A DNA stretch of 33,085 nt from Marmoricola sp. (GCA_025964795.1 JAOPYC010000113.1:1-33085), one strand, 5' to 3'. Positions 15,208 through 24,955 are shown, counted from the first letter of the stretch. A program made the numbers and translations. Notes: generated by a model not told the origin, from the letters alone.

Positions 15208-16034
15208 CCCTTCACCCCGCTGCTCAGCTCGGAACCGGTGAACCTCTTCTGGAAGACCACGAACAGGGCCACGGCCGGCACCGCCAGCACCACCGCACCG
15301 GCGAGGATCGCGCCGTAGGGGTTGTCCGCCCTCCCGGCGATGTTGCTGATGTAGTTGGCCAGCGTCACGGCGAGCGGCTGGCGCCCCTGGTCCTTGGTGA
15401 CCAGGAACGGCCACAGGAACTCGTTCCACGGACCGATGAACGTCAGCAGCGTGGCGGTCAGGACGGCCGGCCGGACGAGTGGCAGCGCGATCGACCACAT
15501 CGTGCGGAATTCACCGGCCCCGTCGAGCGCGGCCGCCGCGAACAGGTCCTCGGGCAGCTGCAGGAAGAACTGCCGGAAGACGAACACCGCGGTCGAGTTG
15601 ATGGCGAACGGCGCGATCATCCCGAGGTAGGAGTCGGCCAGCCCGTAGTTGCGCACGATCATCACGTAGATCGGGATGATCAAGAGCTGGAACGGCACGA
15701 TCTGCACGAGCAGCATCACCGCGAACAGGCTGCCGCGACCACGGAAGTGCAGCCGGGCCAGGGCGTAGCCGGCCAGCACGCCGAAGACGATCGTGCCGAA
15801 GAGCACCCCCCCGGTGAAGATCACCGAGTTCAGCAGCGACTGCAGCAGGTGCACGCGCTCGTTGATCTGGGTGTAGTTGTGCAGCGTGAACCCACCGGTG
15901 GGGAAGGCCCCCTTGAGCGAGGTGTCCGGCTTCCTCTGCAGCGAGCCGATCACCATGTAGTAGAAGGGGAACAGGAAGACCAGCGCACCCAGCACGAGGG
16001 CGGTGGTGCTCCAGACCCGACGTTGTGGCTTCAT
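15204..16034 (-). CDS. Carbohydrate ABC transporter permease (MalG type)
   Basis: 276 residues, six membrane segments. The N-terminal helix is VLGALVFLFPFYYMVIGSL. The conserved cytoplasmic EAA loop, which docks the ATPase, is EDLFAAAALDGAGEFRTMWSIALPL (residues ~180-204), followed by PWNEFLWPFL, typical of MalG/LacG proteins. It pairs with the MalF-type gene that ends two bases upstream and with the lipoprotein gene before that. It ends with an ATGA overlap to the secreted-protein gene. Sugar specificity comes from the binding protein; context suggests a mannose-containing oligosaccharide. Confidence 0.93.
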   Translation of the reverse strand: MKPQRRVWSTTALVLGALVFLFPFYYMVIGSLQRKPDTSLKGAFPTGGFTLHNYTQINERVHLLQSLLNSVIFTGGVLFGTIVFGVLAGYALARLHFRGRGSLFAVMLLVQIVPFQLLIIPIYVMIVRNYGLADSYLGMIAPFAINSTAVFVFRQFFLQLPEDLFAAAALDGAGEFRTMWSIALPLVRPAVLTATLLTFIGPWNEFLWPFLVTKDQGRQPLAVTLANYISNIAGRADNPYGAILAGAVVLAVPAVALFVVFQKRFTGSELSSGVKG

Positions 16035-16036
16035 CG

Positions 16037-16924
16037 TCAGTCACGCTCCAGGATCCGTCGGTTGACCAGGGAGATCGCCAGCACGAGCACGACGAGGATC
16101 ACGCCGATCGCGGACGCGGTGTCGGGGTTCCCCTGCTCGATGCCCTTCTGGTACATCACGAAGACCGGCGAGGCCGAGGCCCCGTCGGGGCCGCCCCCGT
16201 TGGTCAGCAGGTAGGGCTCGGTGAACAGGTTGGCCCCGGTGATCGTCGCCAGGATCACGACGAGCGTGGTGGCCGCGCGGACACCCGGCACGGTCACGTT
16301 CATGAACGACCGGAACCGGCTGGCGCCGTCGATCGACGCCGCCTCGTAGAGGTCCTTCGAGACCCCCTGCAGGGCCGCGAGGTAGAGCAGGATGAAGAAC
16401 CCCATCTGCTTCCACGTCACGAACAGCGCGATCAGCGGCATCGCGGCCTTCGAGTTGACGAGCCACGAGGGCGACGGCGCCAGCGGCCCCAGCAGGTCGT
16501 TGACCAGCCCGCCCTGGCTGAACAGGAACAGCCACACGGCGACCAGCGCGACGCTCGCGGTCACGTAGGGCACGTAGTAGGAGACGCGCAGGAACGTGCG
16601 CCCCCGGGTGACCGAGTTCAGCGCCGTGGCCAGGACCAGGGAGAGCACCACCGTGAGCGGCACGTTGATCACCAGGAACACGCCCACGTTGAAGAAGGCC
16701 CGTTGCACGTCCGGGTCACCGAGCACGTTCGTGTAGTTGTCCAGCCCGACGAACGGCCGGTCCACCTGCGCGCCCGGTGCGGCGAAGAAGTAGTCGTGGA
16801 AGCTGATCCAGACCGCCAGCCCGAGGGGGTAGGCGAACACCAGCGCCAGGAACAGCGCGTACGGCGCCGCGAACACCGTCCCCAGCGGCTGGCGGCCGAA
16901 GACCTTGGTGAGGACCGGCTTCAT
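16037..16924 (-). CDS. Carbohydrate ABC transporter permease (MalF type)
   Basis: 295 residues from ATG at 16924, one base of which is shared with the TGA of the binding protein (TGATG). Six membrane helices are apparent, from AAPYALFLALVFAYPLGLAV to VILVVLVLAISLVN. The EAA loop is KDLYEAASIDGASRFRSFMNVTVPG, and it is followed by LLTNGGGPDGAS, a usual MalF-family loop. It forms the membrane pore with the next gene product. No ATPase gene follows in this cluster. Confidence 0.93.
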   Translation of the reverse strand: MKPVLTKVFGRQPLGTVFAAPYALFLALVFAYPLGLAVWISFHDYFFAAPGAQVDRPFVGLDNYTNVLGDPDVQRAFFNVGVFLVINVPLTVVLSLVLATALNSVTRGRTFLRVSYYVPYVTASVALVAVWLFLFSQGGLVNDLLGPLAPSPSWLVNSKAAMPLIALFVTWKQMGFFILLYLAALQGVSKDLYEAASIDGASRFRSFMNVTVPGVRAATTLVVILATITGANLFTEPYLLTNGGGPDGASASPVFVMYQKGIEQGNPDTASAIGVILVVLVLAISLVNRRILERD

Positions 16925-18204
16925 CACTTCTTGGCGAGCTTGTCGGCTGCGTCCGCGGCCTTGGCGATCGAGTCGTCCACCGAGGTCTTGCCGAAGATCA
17001 CCGCGGAGGAGAAGTTGTCGCGGATCTCCTGCCAGATCTCCACCGAGTTGGGCACGTTGGGCACCTCCACGGTGCGCGAGGCCTGGTCGGCGAAGAGCCT
17101 GTAGTCGGGATGCGAGGAGAAGTAGGACGCGTACGTCGTGGCCAGGTCCTTGCGGATCGGCATCTGACCGGTCGTCTCCAGCAGCTTGTTGTCCTGGTCC
17201 TTGCTGGTGGCGAACTTCAGCACGTTCCACGCGGTCTTCTGGTTCTTGCACGCGGAGTAGAGCGCGATGTTCTTCGCGTCCGTGAAGGTGTGCACCTCGC
17301 TGGCGTCCATGCCGGTCTTGGTCGGAACCGGTACGGCGCCCCAGTTGACCTTGCCCTTGTAGACCGCGATGGCCCACGGGCCGACGACGGCCATCGCCGC
17401 CTTCTTGTCGGCGAACGAGTCCCCGTCGTACTTCTCCTTGGGCGTGTAGCCGTCCTTGTACATCTGCGCCCAGAAGTTCCAGACGTCCTTGCCGGCCGTG
17501 TCGTCGAAGGTCGCCTTGCCGTCCTCGACGGTCTGCTTGCCGCCCGACTCGGCGGCGTAGAGCGGGTAGAAGTCGAACCAGGACTGGAAGAACTCGCTCG
17601 ACGGTGCCGGCGCGATCGCCGCGGGGGCGGACCCGCTGTCGACGAGCTTCTTCGACGTGGCGAGGAACTGGTCATAGGTCTTCAGCGGCGGGTTGGCCGG
17701 GTCGATGCCGGCCTTCTTGAACAGGTCCTTGTTGTAGAAGATCATCACCGGGTTCTGCTTCCACGGGATCTGGTAGTACTTCCCGTCGGGCGACTGGTAC
17801 TGCTCGGCCTGGTCGCCGGAGCGGTCCTCGACGTACTGCTTGCCGCCGGAGAAGCCGTCCAGCGGCACCAGCCCGCCCTGCTTCTCGAACTGCGGCACGG
17901 CGGCGGGGCTGGTGTTGAACACCAGGCACGGGGCGTTGCCCGCGGTGATCGCCGCACCGATGACCTCCTCGGAGGTCTTGCCGGCCGGGATCTCCTGCGC
18001 CGTCACCTTCTGGTCCGAGTGCTCGGCGTTCCACTCCTTCACCATCGCCTTGCCCCAGGCGATCTCCTCCGGGTTGTTCGAGAGCCACACCTTGATCGGC
18101 CCCGAGGCGGATCTCGCCTCGCCGGAGCCCGAGCTGCTGCCGCAGGCGGCGGTCACGCCGAGCGCGAGGACAGCGACGGAGGTGGTCAGGAAGGTGCGTC
18201 TCAT
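16924..18204 (-). CDS. Sugar ABC transporter substrate-binding lipoprotein
   Basis: 426 residues. Signal peptide MRRTFLTTSVAVLALGVTAAC with the lipobox cysteine at C21, then a Ser/Gly linker. The mature protein is an SBP_bac_1-type two-lobed binding protein: IKVWLSNNPEEIAWGKAMVKEW, PCLVFNTSPAAVPQF, YQIPWKQNPVMIFYNKDLFKKAGI, and KKAAMAVVGPWAI are typical. It would catch the sugar at the cell surface and hand it to the two permeases. ATG at 18204 has AGGGAG 7 bases upstream, overlapping the LacI stop; the genes are 10 bases apart and so are in one transcript. Confidence 0.94.
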   Translation of the reverse strand: MRRTFLTTSVAVLALGVTAACGSSSGSGEARSASGPIKVWLSNNPEEIAWGKAMVKEWNAEHSDQKVTAQEIPAGKTSEEVIGAAITAGNAPCLVFNTSPAAVPQFEKQGGLVPLDGFSGGKQYVEDRSGDQAEQYQSPDGKYYQIPWKQNPVMIFYNKDLFKKAGIDPANPPLKTYDQFLATSKKLVDSGSAPAAIAPAPSSEFFQSWFDFYPLYAAESGGKQTVEDGKATFDDTAGKDVWNFWAQMYKDGYTPKEKYDGDSFADKKAAMAVVGPWAIAVYKGKVNWGAVPVPTKTGMDASEVHTFTDAKNIALYSACKNQKTAWNVLKFATSKDQDNKLLETTGQMPIRKDLATTYASYFSSHPDYRLFADQASRTVEVPNVPNSVEIWQEIRDNFSSAVIFGKTSVDDSIAKAADAADKLAKK

Positions 18205-18214
18205 CAGGTGCTCC

Positions 18215-19252
18215 CTATCGGTTGGTGCGTCTTCGGTGAGGTGCGGTGCCGGTCGAGGAGCGCACGACGAGCCGTGCCTCCGGTAGGTCGGGGACGACGC
18301 CCCCGACGCCGTCGACGAGCTGCAGCAGCCGGGTGGCCGCTGCTCGTCCCCAGGCGACGACGTCGGTGTGGACGGTGGTCAGCGCGGGCTGCAGGTGGGC
18401 GGAGATCTCGATGTCGTCGAAGCCGGTGATGGACAGGTCGTCCGGCACCGAGACGCCGCGCGACTGCGCGAGCGAGAGACCCGCCATCGCCATCAGGTCG
18501 TTGGCGAAGACGACCGCGGTGGGCGGCTCCGGGAGGTCCAGCAGGGTCGCCATCGCGCGGGCCCCGGACTCGGCGGAGAAGTCGGCCTCGACGCACGGAC
18601 CCTCGGACCGACCGGCCTCGCGCAGGGCCTGGCTCCAGGCGTCGCGCCGGGACCGGCCGTGAACGAGGTGCTGCGGGCCGGAGACGTGGGCGATCCGGGT
18701 GTGACCGAGGTCGACCAGGTGGCGTACGGCCGCCCGGACCCCGGGGGCGTCGTCGACGCCGAGCGCCGCCTGCCGCGGGCCGGGCTGCTCACCGAGGTGC
18801 GGGCCGATGACCACGGCGGGCAGGCCGAGCTGCTCGAGAAGAGCGGGCCGCTCGTCCTCGACCTGCAGGTCGGTGACGAAGACCCCGTCCACACGGCCCT
18901 CCTGCACCAGCCGACGGTAGGCCGCGTGGTCCTCGTGCTCAGCCACCTGGAGCAGCAGGGCGTGGCCGCGGGTGGAGAGCACGGTCTCCAGCCCGGAGAT
19001 GAACGCCGGGAAGAACGCGTCGGCGCGCAGGATCTCGGGCGGCCGGGCGATCACCAGACCGACGGCCAGCGCCTTGGACACCGACAGGGCGCGGGCTCGC
19101 GGGCTCGGCGTCCAGCCCAAGGTCTCCGCGGTCTCCAGGATCCGGCGACGGGTGTCCTCGGAGATGCCCGGACGACCGTTCAGCGCGAACGAGACGGCAC
19201 CCTTGGACACACCGGCGGCCGTCGCCACGTCGTTGATCGTCGGTCGGGTCAC
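18215..19252 (-). CDS. LacI family repressor of the sugar operon
   Basis: 345 residues from GTG at 19252. The N-terminal HTH reads TINDVATAAGVSKGAVSFALN (split here as residues 5-25), followed by the hinge helix SPRARALSVSKALAVGLV, which normally enters the minor groove. The remaining ~280 residues are the periplasmic-binding-protein-like ligand core with GVFVTDLQV, VDDAPGVRAAVRHL and FANDLMAMAGL, all usual in LacI/GalR repressors. Its operator sits in its own promoter and the transporter genes follow 10 bases after its stop, so it should control itself and the operon. The inducer is probably the imported sugar or a breakdown product. Confidence 0.93.
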   Translation of the reverse strand: MTRPTINDVATAAGVSKGAVSFALNGRPGISEDTRRRILETAETLGWTPSPRARALSVSKALAVGLVIARPPEILRADAFFPAFISGLETVLSTRGHALLLQVAEHEDHAAYRRLVQEGRVDGVFVTDLQVEDERPALLEQLGLPAVVIGPHLGEQPGPRQAALGVDDAPGVRAAVRHLVDLGHTRIAHVSGPQHLVHGRSRRDAWSQALREAGRSEGPCVEADFSAESGARAMATLLDLPEPPTAVVFANDLMAMAGLSLAQSRGVSVPDDLSITGFDDIEISAHLQPALTTVHTDVVAWGRAAATRLLQLVDGVGGVVPDLPEARLVVRSSTGTAPHRRRTNR

Positions 19253-19259
19253 CCGATCG

Positions 19260-19288
19260 ACTAAACCGGTTTAGCAGTCCTGTGTCAA
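19260..19288 (-). promoter_or_regulatory. Promoter of lacI and the mannoside operon
   Basis: On the minus strand TTGACA (19288-19283) is a perfect -35 and TTTAGT (19265-19260) a fair -10, separated by exactly 17 bases. The -10 ends 7 bases before the GTG of lacI, so the mRNA is probably leaderless. Because later genes overlap or nearly abut, this may be the only promoter for seven genes. Confidence 0.65.
19261..19274. promoter_or_regulatory. LacI operator palindrome
   Basis: CTAAACCGGTTTAG is a perfect 14-bp palindrome with the central CCGG/CG step favoured by LacI-family hinge helices. It covers the end of the spacer and most of the -10 box, ending next to the start codon, so repressor binding would exclude RNA polymerase. 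Confidence 0.78.
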
Positions 19289-19315
19289 GGGTCACACTCA
19301 TCGCGGCCGGGACGC

Positions 19316-20799
19316 TCAGGCGGGCTGGTGCTCCGGCTGCGCACCGCCGGCGGCGTCCTCCTCGGCGGTGAGCGGCTTGGCGATGTTCTCCAGTGACTGA
19401 CCCTCGGCCCTGACACCGAGGAAGGCCTCGACGACCCCGCCGGCGATCATCAGCGCGGCGCCGATGAAGTAGCCGATGGCGATGGCGGTGATGTCCTTGT
19501 CGGCCGACGCGTTGTCGATCAGCCTGCCGAACAGCAGCGGTCCGGTGATGCCGCCGACCGCCGTCCCGATGGCGTAGAAGAAGGCGATGCACAGCGCCCG
19601 GGTCTCCATCGGGAAGACCTCGCTCGCGGTGAGGTACGCCGCACTGGCACCCGCGGAGGCGAAGAAGAAGACCACCGCCCCGAACACGGTCAGGGTCACC
19701 GCGTCGAGGTCCCCGAGCACCACCCCGGCCACGGCGAGCAGCACCCCGGAGAGCACGTAGGTGCCGGTGATCATCCGGACCCGGCCGAGCCGGTCGAACA
19801 GCGGGCTCAGCGCCAGCGCCCCGACGAAGTTGCTGGCCGCGAAGACGGCCAGGAACCACCCGGTCTGCTTGACGTCGAAGAACGTGGTCAGGGTGTCGCC
19901 GTAGGTGAAGAAGAACGCGTTGTAGAGGAACGCCTGACCCACGAACAGCGAGAAGCACAGGATGGTGCGCCGCGGGTAGAGGGTGAACACCGTCTTGGCG
20001 ATCTCGGGGATGCTGATGGTCTTGCGCTGCCTGATCGTGATCGTCTCGTCGACCGGGGGAAGGTCCTCCCCCGTCTCCTCGACCACGGTCTTCTCGATGC
20101 TGCGCACGATTTGCTCGCCCTCGTCCTCACGACCGTGGATGACAGCCAGCGCGGGCTCTCCGGCACGTGGCGGCGTACGACGAGGATGCCGACGGCCAGC
20201 ACCGCACCGAGGCCGAACGCGAGCCGCCAGCCCCACGCCGCCGCCACGATCGAGGGGTCGAGCAGCGGGATGGTCAGCAGCGAACCGCCTGCGGCACCGA
20301 CCCAGAAGGAGCCGTTGATGGCGACGTCGACGCGACCGCGGTACTTGGCCGGGATCAGCTCGTCGATCGCGCTGTTGATGGCGGCGTACTCCCCGCCGAT
20401 GCCGGTGCCGGTCAGGAAGCGCGCGACGAAGTACCACGTGGGGTTCACGGAGAACGCGGTCAGCACCGTGGCCACGGTGTAGACGCCGAGCGTCACCAGG
20501 AAGAGCTTCTTGCGGCCGAAGCGGTCGGTCAGCTGGCCGAACAGCAGGGCGCCGAAGCACGCGCCGGCGACGTACACCGCGCCCGCGACGCCGACCTGGT
20601 AGCTGCTCATGCCGAGGCCGGTGCTCTCCGGCTTGAGCGCGTCGCTCATCGAGCCGACGATCGTGACCTCGAGACCATCGAGGATCCACACGGTGCCGAG
20701 GCCGATCACCACCAGCCAGTGCCAGCGCGCCCAGGGCAACCGGTCCATCCTCGCGGGGATGTCGGTCGTGATGCGCCCGGTCTCCACTGTCCCTGCCAT
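19316..20799 (-). pseudogene. MFS metabolite transporter interrupted by a frameshift
   Basis: The N-terminal half (MAGTVETGRITTDIPARMD... to VPESPRWL) and C-terminal half (VIHGREDEGEQIVRSIEKT... to the TGA at 19316) are in different frames. The shift is at about 20142: sequence reads TGGCTGTCATCC, and one added base after CTG restores RWL-VIHGRE without a break. Together the halves make a 12-helix, ~490-residue sugar/acid transporter, with motif A GQLTDRFGRKKLFL. The ATG at 20799 has GGGAGG 5 bases upstream. Without the fix the protein stops soon after helix 6. It may be a true null mutation or a base-calling error. It is the last gene behind the DUF885 gene on the same strand. Confidence 0.75.
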
Positions 20800-20814
20800 G
20801 CGCCCTCCCAGACT

Positions 20815-20830
20815 TCGCGGCACTCCGCGA
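20815..20830. repeat. Short stem-loop between DUF885 and the MFS gene
   Basis: TCGCGG, loop CACT, CCGCGA: a 6-bp stem in the 65-base gap. There is no T-run; it could be a weak terminator or a processing site in the transcript. Confidence 0.25.
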
Positions 20831-20864
20831 GAACGGGTACCCGCGGCCCCGGCGGGCGAAACGC

Positions 20865-22514
20865 TCAGTCGAGCCGGTCGCGCACCACCTGGTCGAGGAC
20901 ACCGAGGGGCAGGGAGCCGGAGTCGAGGACGGCGGAGTGGAACTGCTGCACCGCGAAACCGCTCCCCTGGCGCTGCTCGGCCTCGGCGCGCATCCGCTGG
21001 ATCTCCAGCCGACCGATCATGTACGACGTGGCCTGCCCGGGCGCGACGATGTAGCGCTCGATCTCGGGGCGGACGACGCCCTCGGCCAGCGGCGAGTTGT
21101 CCACCATGTACTGCACGGCCCGCTCCCGGCTCCAGCCGAGGGCGTGCAGCCCGGTGTCGACCACCAGCCGGCAGGCGCGCATCGAGTCGGCGGAGAACAT
21201 CCCCATCCGGTCGACCGCCGAGCTGTACAGGCCCATCTCGTCGGACAGCCGCTCGGTGTAGAGGCCCCAGCCCTCGGCGTACGCCGCGTTGTGGATGTGC
21301 TTGCGGAACTCCGGGACACCGTCGAGCTCAGCGGCGATGGCGAGCTGGAGGTGGTGTCCCGGGATGCCCTCGTGGAACGCCATCGACTCGAGCTCGAAGA
21401 TCCCCCACGACGACGGGTCGGCGACGTTGATGAAGAACGTGCCCCCGCGGCTGCCGTCACCGGCCGGCGGGAAGTAGAACGCCTTGGCGCCCGACGTGGT
21501 CGCCTGCACCGCGCACGGTGCCTGCGGCAGCACCTCGAACCACGCCGGCATCACGTCCCAGGCACGTTGCATGGCGACCTCGGCCGCGTCGACGAGCTGG
21601 TCGCCGCTGCTGAAGTGCAGGGCCGGGTCGGTCCGCATCGCCGCGAAGATCTGCTGGAGGTCGTCGGTGCCGACGACCTCGGGACCGAGGCTGCGGTATT
21701 CCGCGGCGATCTTCTCGATCTGCGCCAGCCCGATCTCGTGGATCTCCTGAGCGGTCTTGTCCGTGGTCGTGTACTTGCGCAGCGTCGCCGCGTACGCCGC
21801 GTCGCCGCCGGGAAGCCAGCCCAGTCCCGGACGGTCGTCGGGCCGCGCGAGCGGGAGCACCTCGTCGCGCAGGACGTCGCGGTAGGCGCGCATCCCAGGT
21901 CGTACGTCGGACTCCACCACCGCGCGCAGCCGGGCCTTCCAGCCGTCGACGTCGAGACCCGCGGGCGGCGACGTGGTGTTCAGCAGCGGGTCGTCGGCGA
22001 TCGGCGTCGCCAGCAGGTCGTCGAGCTGGGCGACCGTGTCGGCCGCCGCGAAGGCCGCGGGCAGCCGGCCCGCGGCCACGCCCTCACGCTGCCGCTCGGC
22101 GAGCTCGCGGTAGTAGCGGCCGAGACCCCGGAACTTGTCGACTAGCGCCTCGGCGACGTCGGCGTCCGGGAGGGCGAGCATCCCCATCAGGATCGGCATC
22201 GAGACCTGGTCGCCGAAGATCGGGTCGGCCGCGAGCTCGGTGAGCCGGGCCTCCGCCACGTCGGCGGCCGTGGTCGCGTCGGAGATCAGCACCGCCCGGG
22301 TGAGCCGCTGCTGATCGTCCAACTCCGTCTCGTCGAGCTTCTCGGCCCGCTGCACGAAGTCGCGCATCGCGGCGATCTCCCGGTCCTCGGACTCCCGGGT
22401 GGCCTCCTCGAAGAGCGCGGCGCCGCCGTACTCCCCGATCAGGTGCGCACTCGTGGGTGAGGTCTCCAGGTGGTGCGCCCAGTAGTCGTCGGCCAGGGTG
22501 TCGATGTCGCTCAT
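20865..22514 (-). CDS. DUF885 family metallohydrolase/peptidase
   Basis: 549 residues, close to the usual length of DUF885 proteins. The zinc motif HEGIPGHH (381-388) and the downstream [11 protein letters not shown] with E414 match the gluzincin-like site of this family, and [18 protein letters not shown] lies just before. The N-terminal half is helical. No signal peptide is seen, so it is cytoplasmic. Members are thought to be carboxypeptidase-like hydrolases, but substrates are rarely known. ATG at 22514 overlaps the acyl-CoA synthetase stop (ATGA), and AAAGG 6 bases before the start lies inside that gene, so the two are translated together. Confidence 0.9.
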   Translation of the reverse strand: MSDIDTLADDYWAHHLETSPTSAHLIGEYGGAALFEEATRESEDREIAAMRDFVQRAEKLDETELDDQQRLTRAVLISDATTAADVAEARLTELAADPIFGDQVSMPILMGMLALPDADVAEALVDKFRGLGRYYRELAERQREGVAAGRLPAAFAAADTVAQLDDLLATPIADDPLLNTTSPPAGLDVDGWKARLRAVVESDVRPGMRAYRDVLRDEVLPLARPDDRPGLGWLPGGDAAYAATLRKYTTTDKTAQEIHEIGLAQIEKIAAEYRSLGPEVVGTDDLQQIFAAMRTDPALHFSSGDQLVDAAEVAMQRAWDVMPAWFEVLPQAPCAVQATTSGAKAFYFPPAGDGSRGGTFFINVADPSSWGIFELESMAFHEGIPGHHLQLAIAAELDGVPEFRKHIHNAAYAEGWGLYTERLSDEMGLYSSAVDRMGMFSADSMRACRLVVDTGLHALGWSRERAVQYMVDNSPLAEGVVRPEIERYIVAPGQATSYMIGRLEIQRMRAEAEQRQGSGFAVQQFHSAVLDSGSLPLGVLDQVVRDRLD

Positions 22515-24178
22515 GCACTGCCTTTCGAGCTGTCGGAGGTGGTCGCGAGGCCGAGCTGGTCGGCGGTCTCCTCGCGCATCTGCACCTTGCGGATCTTGCC
22601 GGTCACCGTCATCGGGAACTCGTCGACCAGCAGCACGTAGCGCGGGATCTTGTAGTGCGCCAGCCGGCCGGAGGCGAACTCGCGCACCGCGGCGGCGTCG
22701 AGCTGGGGGGCGCCCGCACGCAGCTTGATCCAGGCGGCCAGCTCCTCGCCGTAGCGCTCGTCGGGGACGCCGATCACCTGCACGTCCTCGACGTCGGGGT
22801 GGGTGTAGAGGAACTCCTCGATCTCGCGGGGATAGATGTTCTCCCCTCCCCGGATGACCATGTCCTTGATCCGGCCGACGATGTTGCAGTACCCGTCCTC
22901 GCGCATCTCCGCCAGGTCACCGGTGTGCATCCAGCCGTCGGCGTCGATCGCCTCGTCGGTCTTCTCGGGGTCCTGCCAGTAGCCGAGCATCACGGAGTAG
23001 CCGCGGGTGCACAGCTCGCCGGTCACGCCTCGCTCGACGGTCTCGCCGGTGGACGGGTCGACGACCTTCACCTCGACGTGCGGGTGCACCCGCCCGATGG
23101 TGGCCGTACGACGGTCGAGGTCGTCATCCGCACGGGTCTGGCAGGAGACCGGCGAGGTCTCCGTCATCCCGTAGGCGATCGACACCTCGGCCATGTGCAT
23201 GTCGTTGATGCAGCGCTTCATCACCTCGACCGGGCAGATGGAGCCGGCCATCACGCCCGTCCGGAGGCGGGAAAGGTCGTGGCCGGCGAAGCTCGGGTGG
23301 TTCTGCATGGCGATGAACATCGTCGGCACGCCGTAGAGCGCCGTGCACCGCTCCTCGGCCGTCGCACGCAGCGTGATCCCCGGGTCGAAGCCCGGCGCCG
23401 GGATGACCATGGTGGCGCCGTGGGTGGTGCAGCCGAGATTGGCCATCACCATCCCGAAGCAGTGGTAGAAGGGCACCGGGATGCACAACCGGTCGGCGTG
23501 CGTGAAGTTGATCAGCTCCGTCACGAAGAAGCCGTTGTTCACGATGTTGCGGTGGCTGAGCGTCGCGCCCTTGGGGTAGCCGGTGGTGCCGCTCGTGTAC
23601 TGGATGTTGATCGGGTCGCCCGGCTCCAGCGTCGACATCCGCTGGGCGACGGCGTCCTCGGGCAGCCCCTCCCCGTCGGCGACCAGGCCGGCCCAGTCGT
23701 CGGTGCCGATGTAGACGACGCGCTCCAGGCTGCCCCCGTCGGACGAGCCGGTCGAGACCCGTGGCCACACCTCCTCGACCATCGCGCGGTAGTTGCTCGT
23801 CCGGTGCGACTCGGCACTGACCAGCAGCTTGACCCCGGACTGGTTGACCGCGTAGGAGAACTCGTGGGTGCGGTAGGCCGGGTTGACGTTGACCAGGATG
23901 GCGCCCGCCTTGGCGCAGGCGTACTGCGTGATCGTCCACTCGGCACAGTTCGGCGCCCAGATCCCGACCCGGTCGCCCTTGGCGATCCCGGCGCCGATCA
24001 GCCCGCGCGCCAGGGAGTTCACGTCGCGGTCGAGCTCGGCGTACGTCCATCTCCGGCCGGTCGCCACCTCGACCAGCGCCTCGTTCTCGCCGTACGACGC
24101 CACGGTGCCCTCGAAGTTGGCGCCGATGGTCTCCTCGATCAGGGCCGGGGTCTTCTCACCGGCTGCGTAGGACTCCAT
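22511..24178 (-). CDS. Fatty-acyl-CoA synthetase (AMP-binding, ANL superfamily)
   Basis: 555 residues. The ATP/AMP motif [17 protein letters not shown] (194-210, K203), the A5 motif [12 protein letters not shown]7 region [16 protein letters not shown], hinge [16 protein letters not shown] and the final catalytic Lys in [10 protein letters not shown] are all present. It should activate a fatty or other organic acid to the adenylate and then the CoA thioester. The long-form sequence ([28 protein letters not shown]) fits medium/long-chain ligases of the FadD type. ATG at 24178 lies 7 bases after TAGGTT, suggesting its own leaderless promoter although the SDR gene is only 36 bases upstream. Confidence 0.93.
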   Translation of the reverse strand: MESYAAGEKTPALIEETIGANFEGTVASYGENEALVEVATGRRWTYAELDRDVNSLARGLIGAGIAKGDRVGIWAPNCAEWTITQYACAKAGAILVNVNPAYRTHEFSYAVNQSGVKLLVSAESHRTSNYRAMVEEVWPRVSTGSSDGGSLERVVYIGTDDWAGLVADGEGLPEDAVAQRMSTLEPGDPINIQYTSGTTGYPKGATLSHRNIVNNGFFVTELINFTHADRLCIPVPFYHCFGMVMANLGCTTHGATMVIPAPGFDPGITLRATAEERCTALYGVPTMFIAMQNHPSFAGHDLSRLRTGVMAGSICPVEVMKRCINDMHMAEVSIAYGMTETSPVSCQTRADDDLDRRTATIGRVHPHVEVKVVDPSTGETVERGVTGELCTRGYSVMLGYWQDPEKTDEAIDADGWMHTGDLAEMREDGYCNIVGRIKDMVIRGGENIYPREIEEFLYTHPDVEDVQVIGVPDERYGEELAAWIKLRAGAPQLDAAAVREFASGRLAHYKIPRYVLLVDEFPMTVTGKIRKVQMREETADQLGLATTSDSSKGSA

Positions 24179-24185
24179 GCCAGCG

Positions 24186-24191
24186 AACCTA
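24186..24191 (-). promoter_or_regulatory. Putative -10 box (TAGGTT) of the acyl-CoA synthetase
   Basis: TAGGTT on the minus strand ends 7 bases before the ATG at 24178; no ribosome site is apparent in between. Confidence 0.45.
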
Positions 24192-24214
24192 TGCCCGCGG
24201 CGGGAAGCGGGCAA

Positions 24215-24934
24215 TCAGCCCATCCCGCCGTCGACGGCCAGCACCGCACCCGTGACGAGTCGCGCCTCGGGCGAGGACAGGTACCGGATCGCCGCGGCGA
24301 TCTCCGCCGGCGCGATGGTCCCGGACATCATCATCATCAGCCGGTCGGCGACGCGGGTGTCGAGGTCGTCGGTGATCTTCTCGAACACCTCGGAGACGAT
24401 CGGGGTGTCGACGGTGCCGGGGCAGATCACGTTGACGCGGATGCCCTCCGGCGACAGCTCGAGGGCCAGGGCGCGGGTGAGCATGGTGAGGCCGCCCTTC
24501 GCCGCGGAGTAGGCCGTCGTGTACGGCTGCGGCACCCGCCCGGCCACTGACGAGATGTTGACGATGTTGCCGCGACCGGCGCGGATGAGCGGGAGCGCCG
24601 CCTGCATCACCATGAAGGGACCCTTGAGGTCGATGTCGTGGACCCGGTCCCACTCGGCGTCGGTGATCGTCTCGAAGCGACCGAACTGGACGACCCCCGC
24701 GACGTTGGCCAGCACGTCGATGCGTCCCTGGGCCGAGCACGCCTCGATCGCCGCGTCGACCGACTCACGCCGGCCGACGTTGCACTGCACGTAGGTCACG
24801 CCGTCGGGAACGGTGGGCCGCAGGTCGAGGCCGTAGACGACCTCGCCCATCTCGGCGAACATGGCCGCGGTCGCGTACCCGATGCCGGAGGCCGCGCCGG
24901 TGACGACGACGACGCGTGGCTCGCTGGTGCTCAT
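24215..24934 (-). CDS. SDR family oxidoreductase
   Basis: 239 residues from ATG at 24934. A classical short-chain dehydrogenase: TGAASGIG (12-19) for the dinucleotide, NVAG (77-80), NISSVAG with the catalytic Ser at ~128-129, and YSAAK (Y142, K146), then ICPGTVDTP. Residue 37 region GLDLRP has an Asp that favours NAD(H). It ends with VTGAVLAVDGGMG. Related enzymes reduce or oxidise 3-hydroxyacyl-CoA, steroid or small alcohol groups. A KstR-like palindrome lies just upstream, which supports a lipid or steroid-side role, but the substrate is not known. Confidence 0.93.
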   Translation of the reverse strand: MSTSEPRVVVVTGAASGIGYATAAMFAEMGEVVYGLDLRPTVPDGVTYVQCNVGRRESVDAAIEACSAQGRIDVLANVAGVVQFGRFETITDAEWDRVHDIDLKGPFMVMQAALPLIRAGRGNIVNISSVAGRVPQPYTTAYSAAKGGLTMLTRALALELSPEGIRVNVICPGTVDTPIVSEVFEKITDDLDTRVADRLMMMMSGTIAPAEIAAAIRYLSSPEARLVTGAVLAVDGGMG

Positions 24935-24955
24935 GCCCCGCGACGCTACCAGCGG

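Noticed and set aside
20130-20150. Programmed frameshift in the MFS gene
   Set aside because: No slippery heptamer, stop-codon pause or downstream structure is evident; a mutation or sequence error is simpler.
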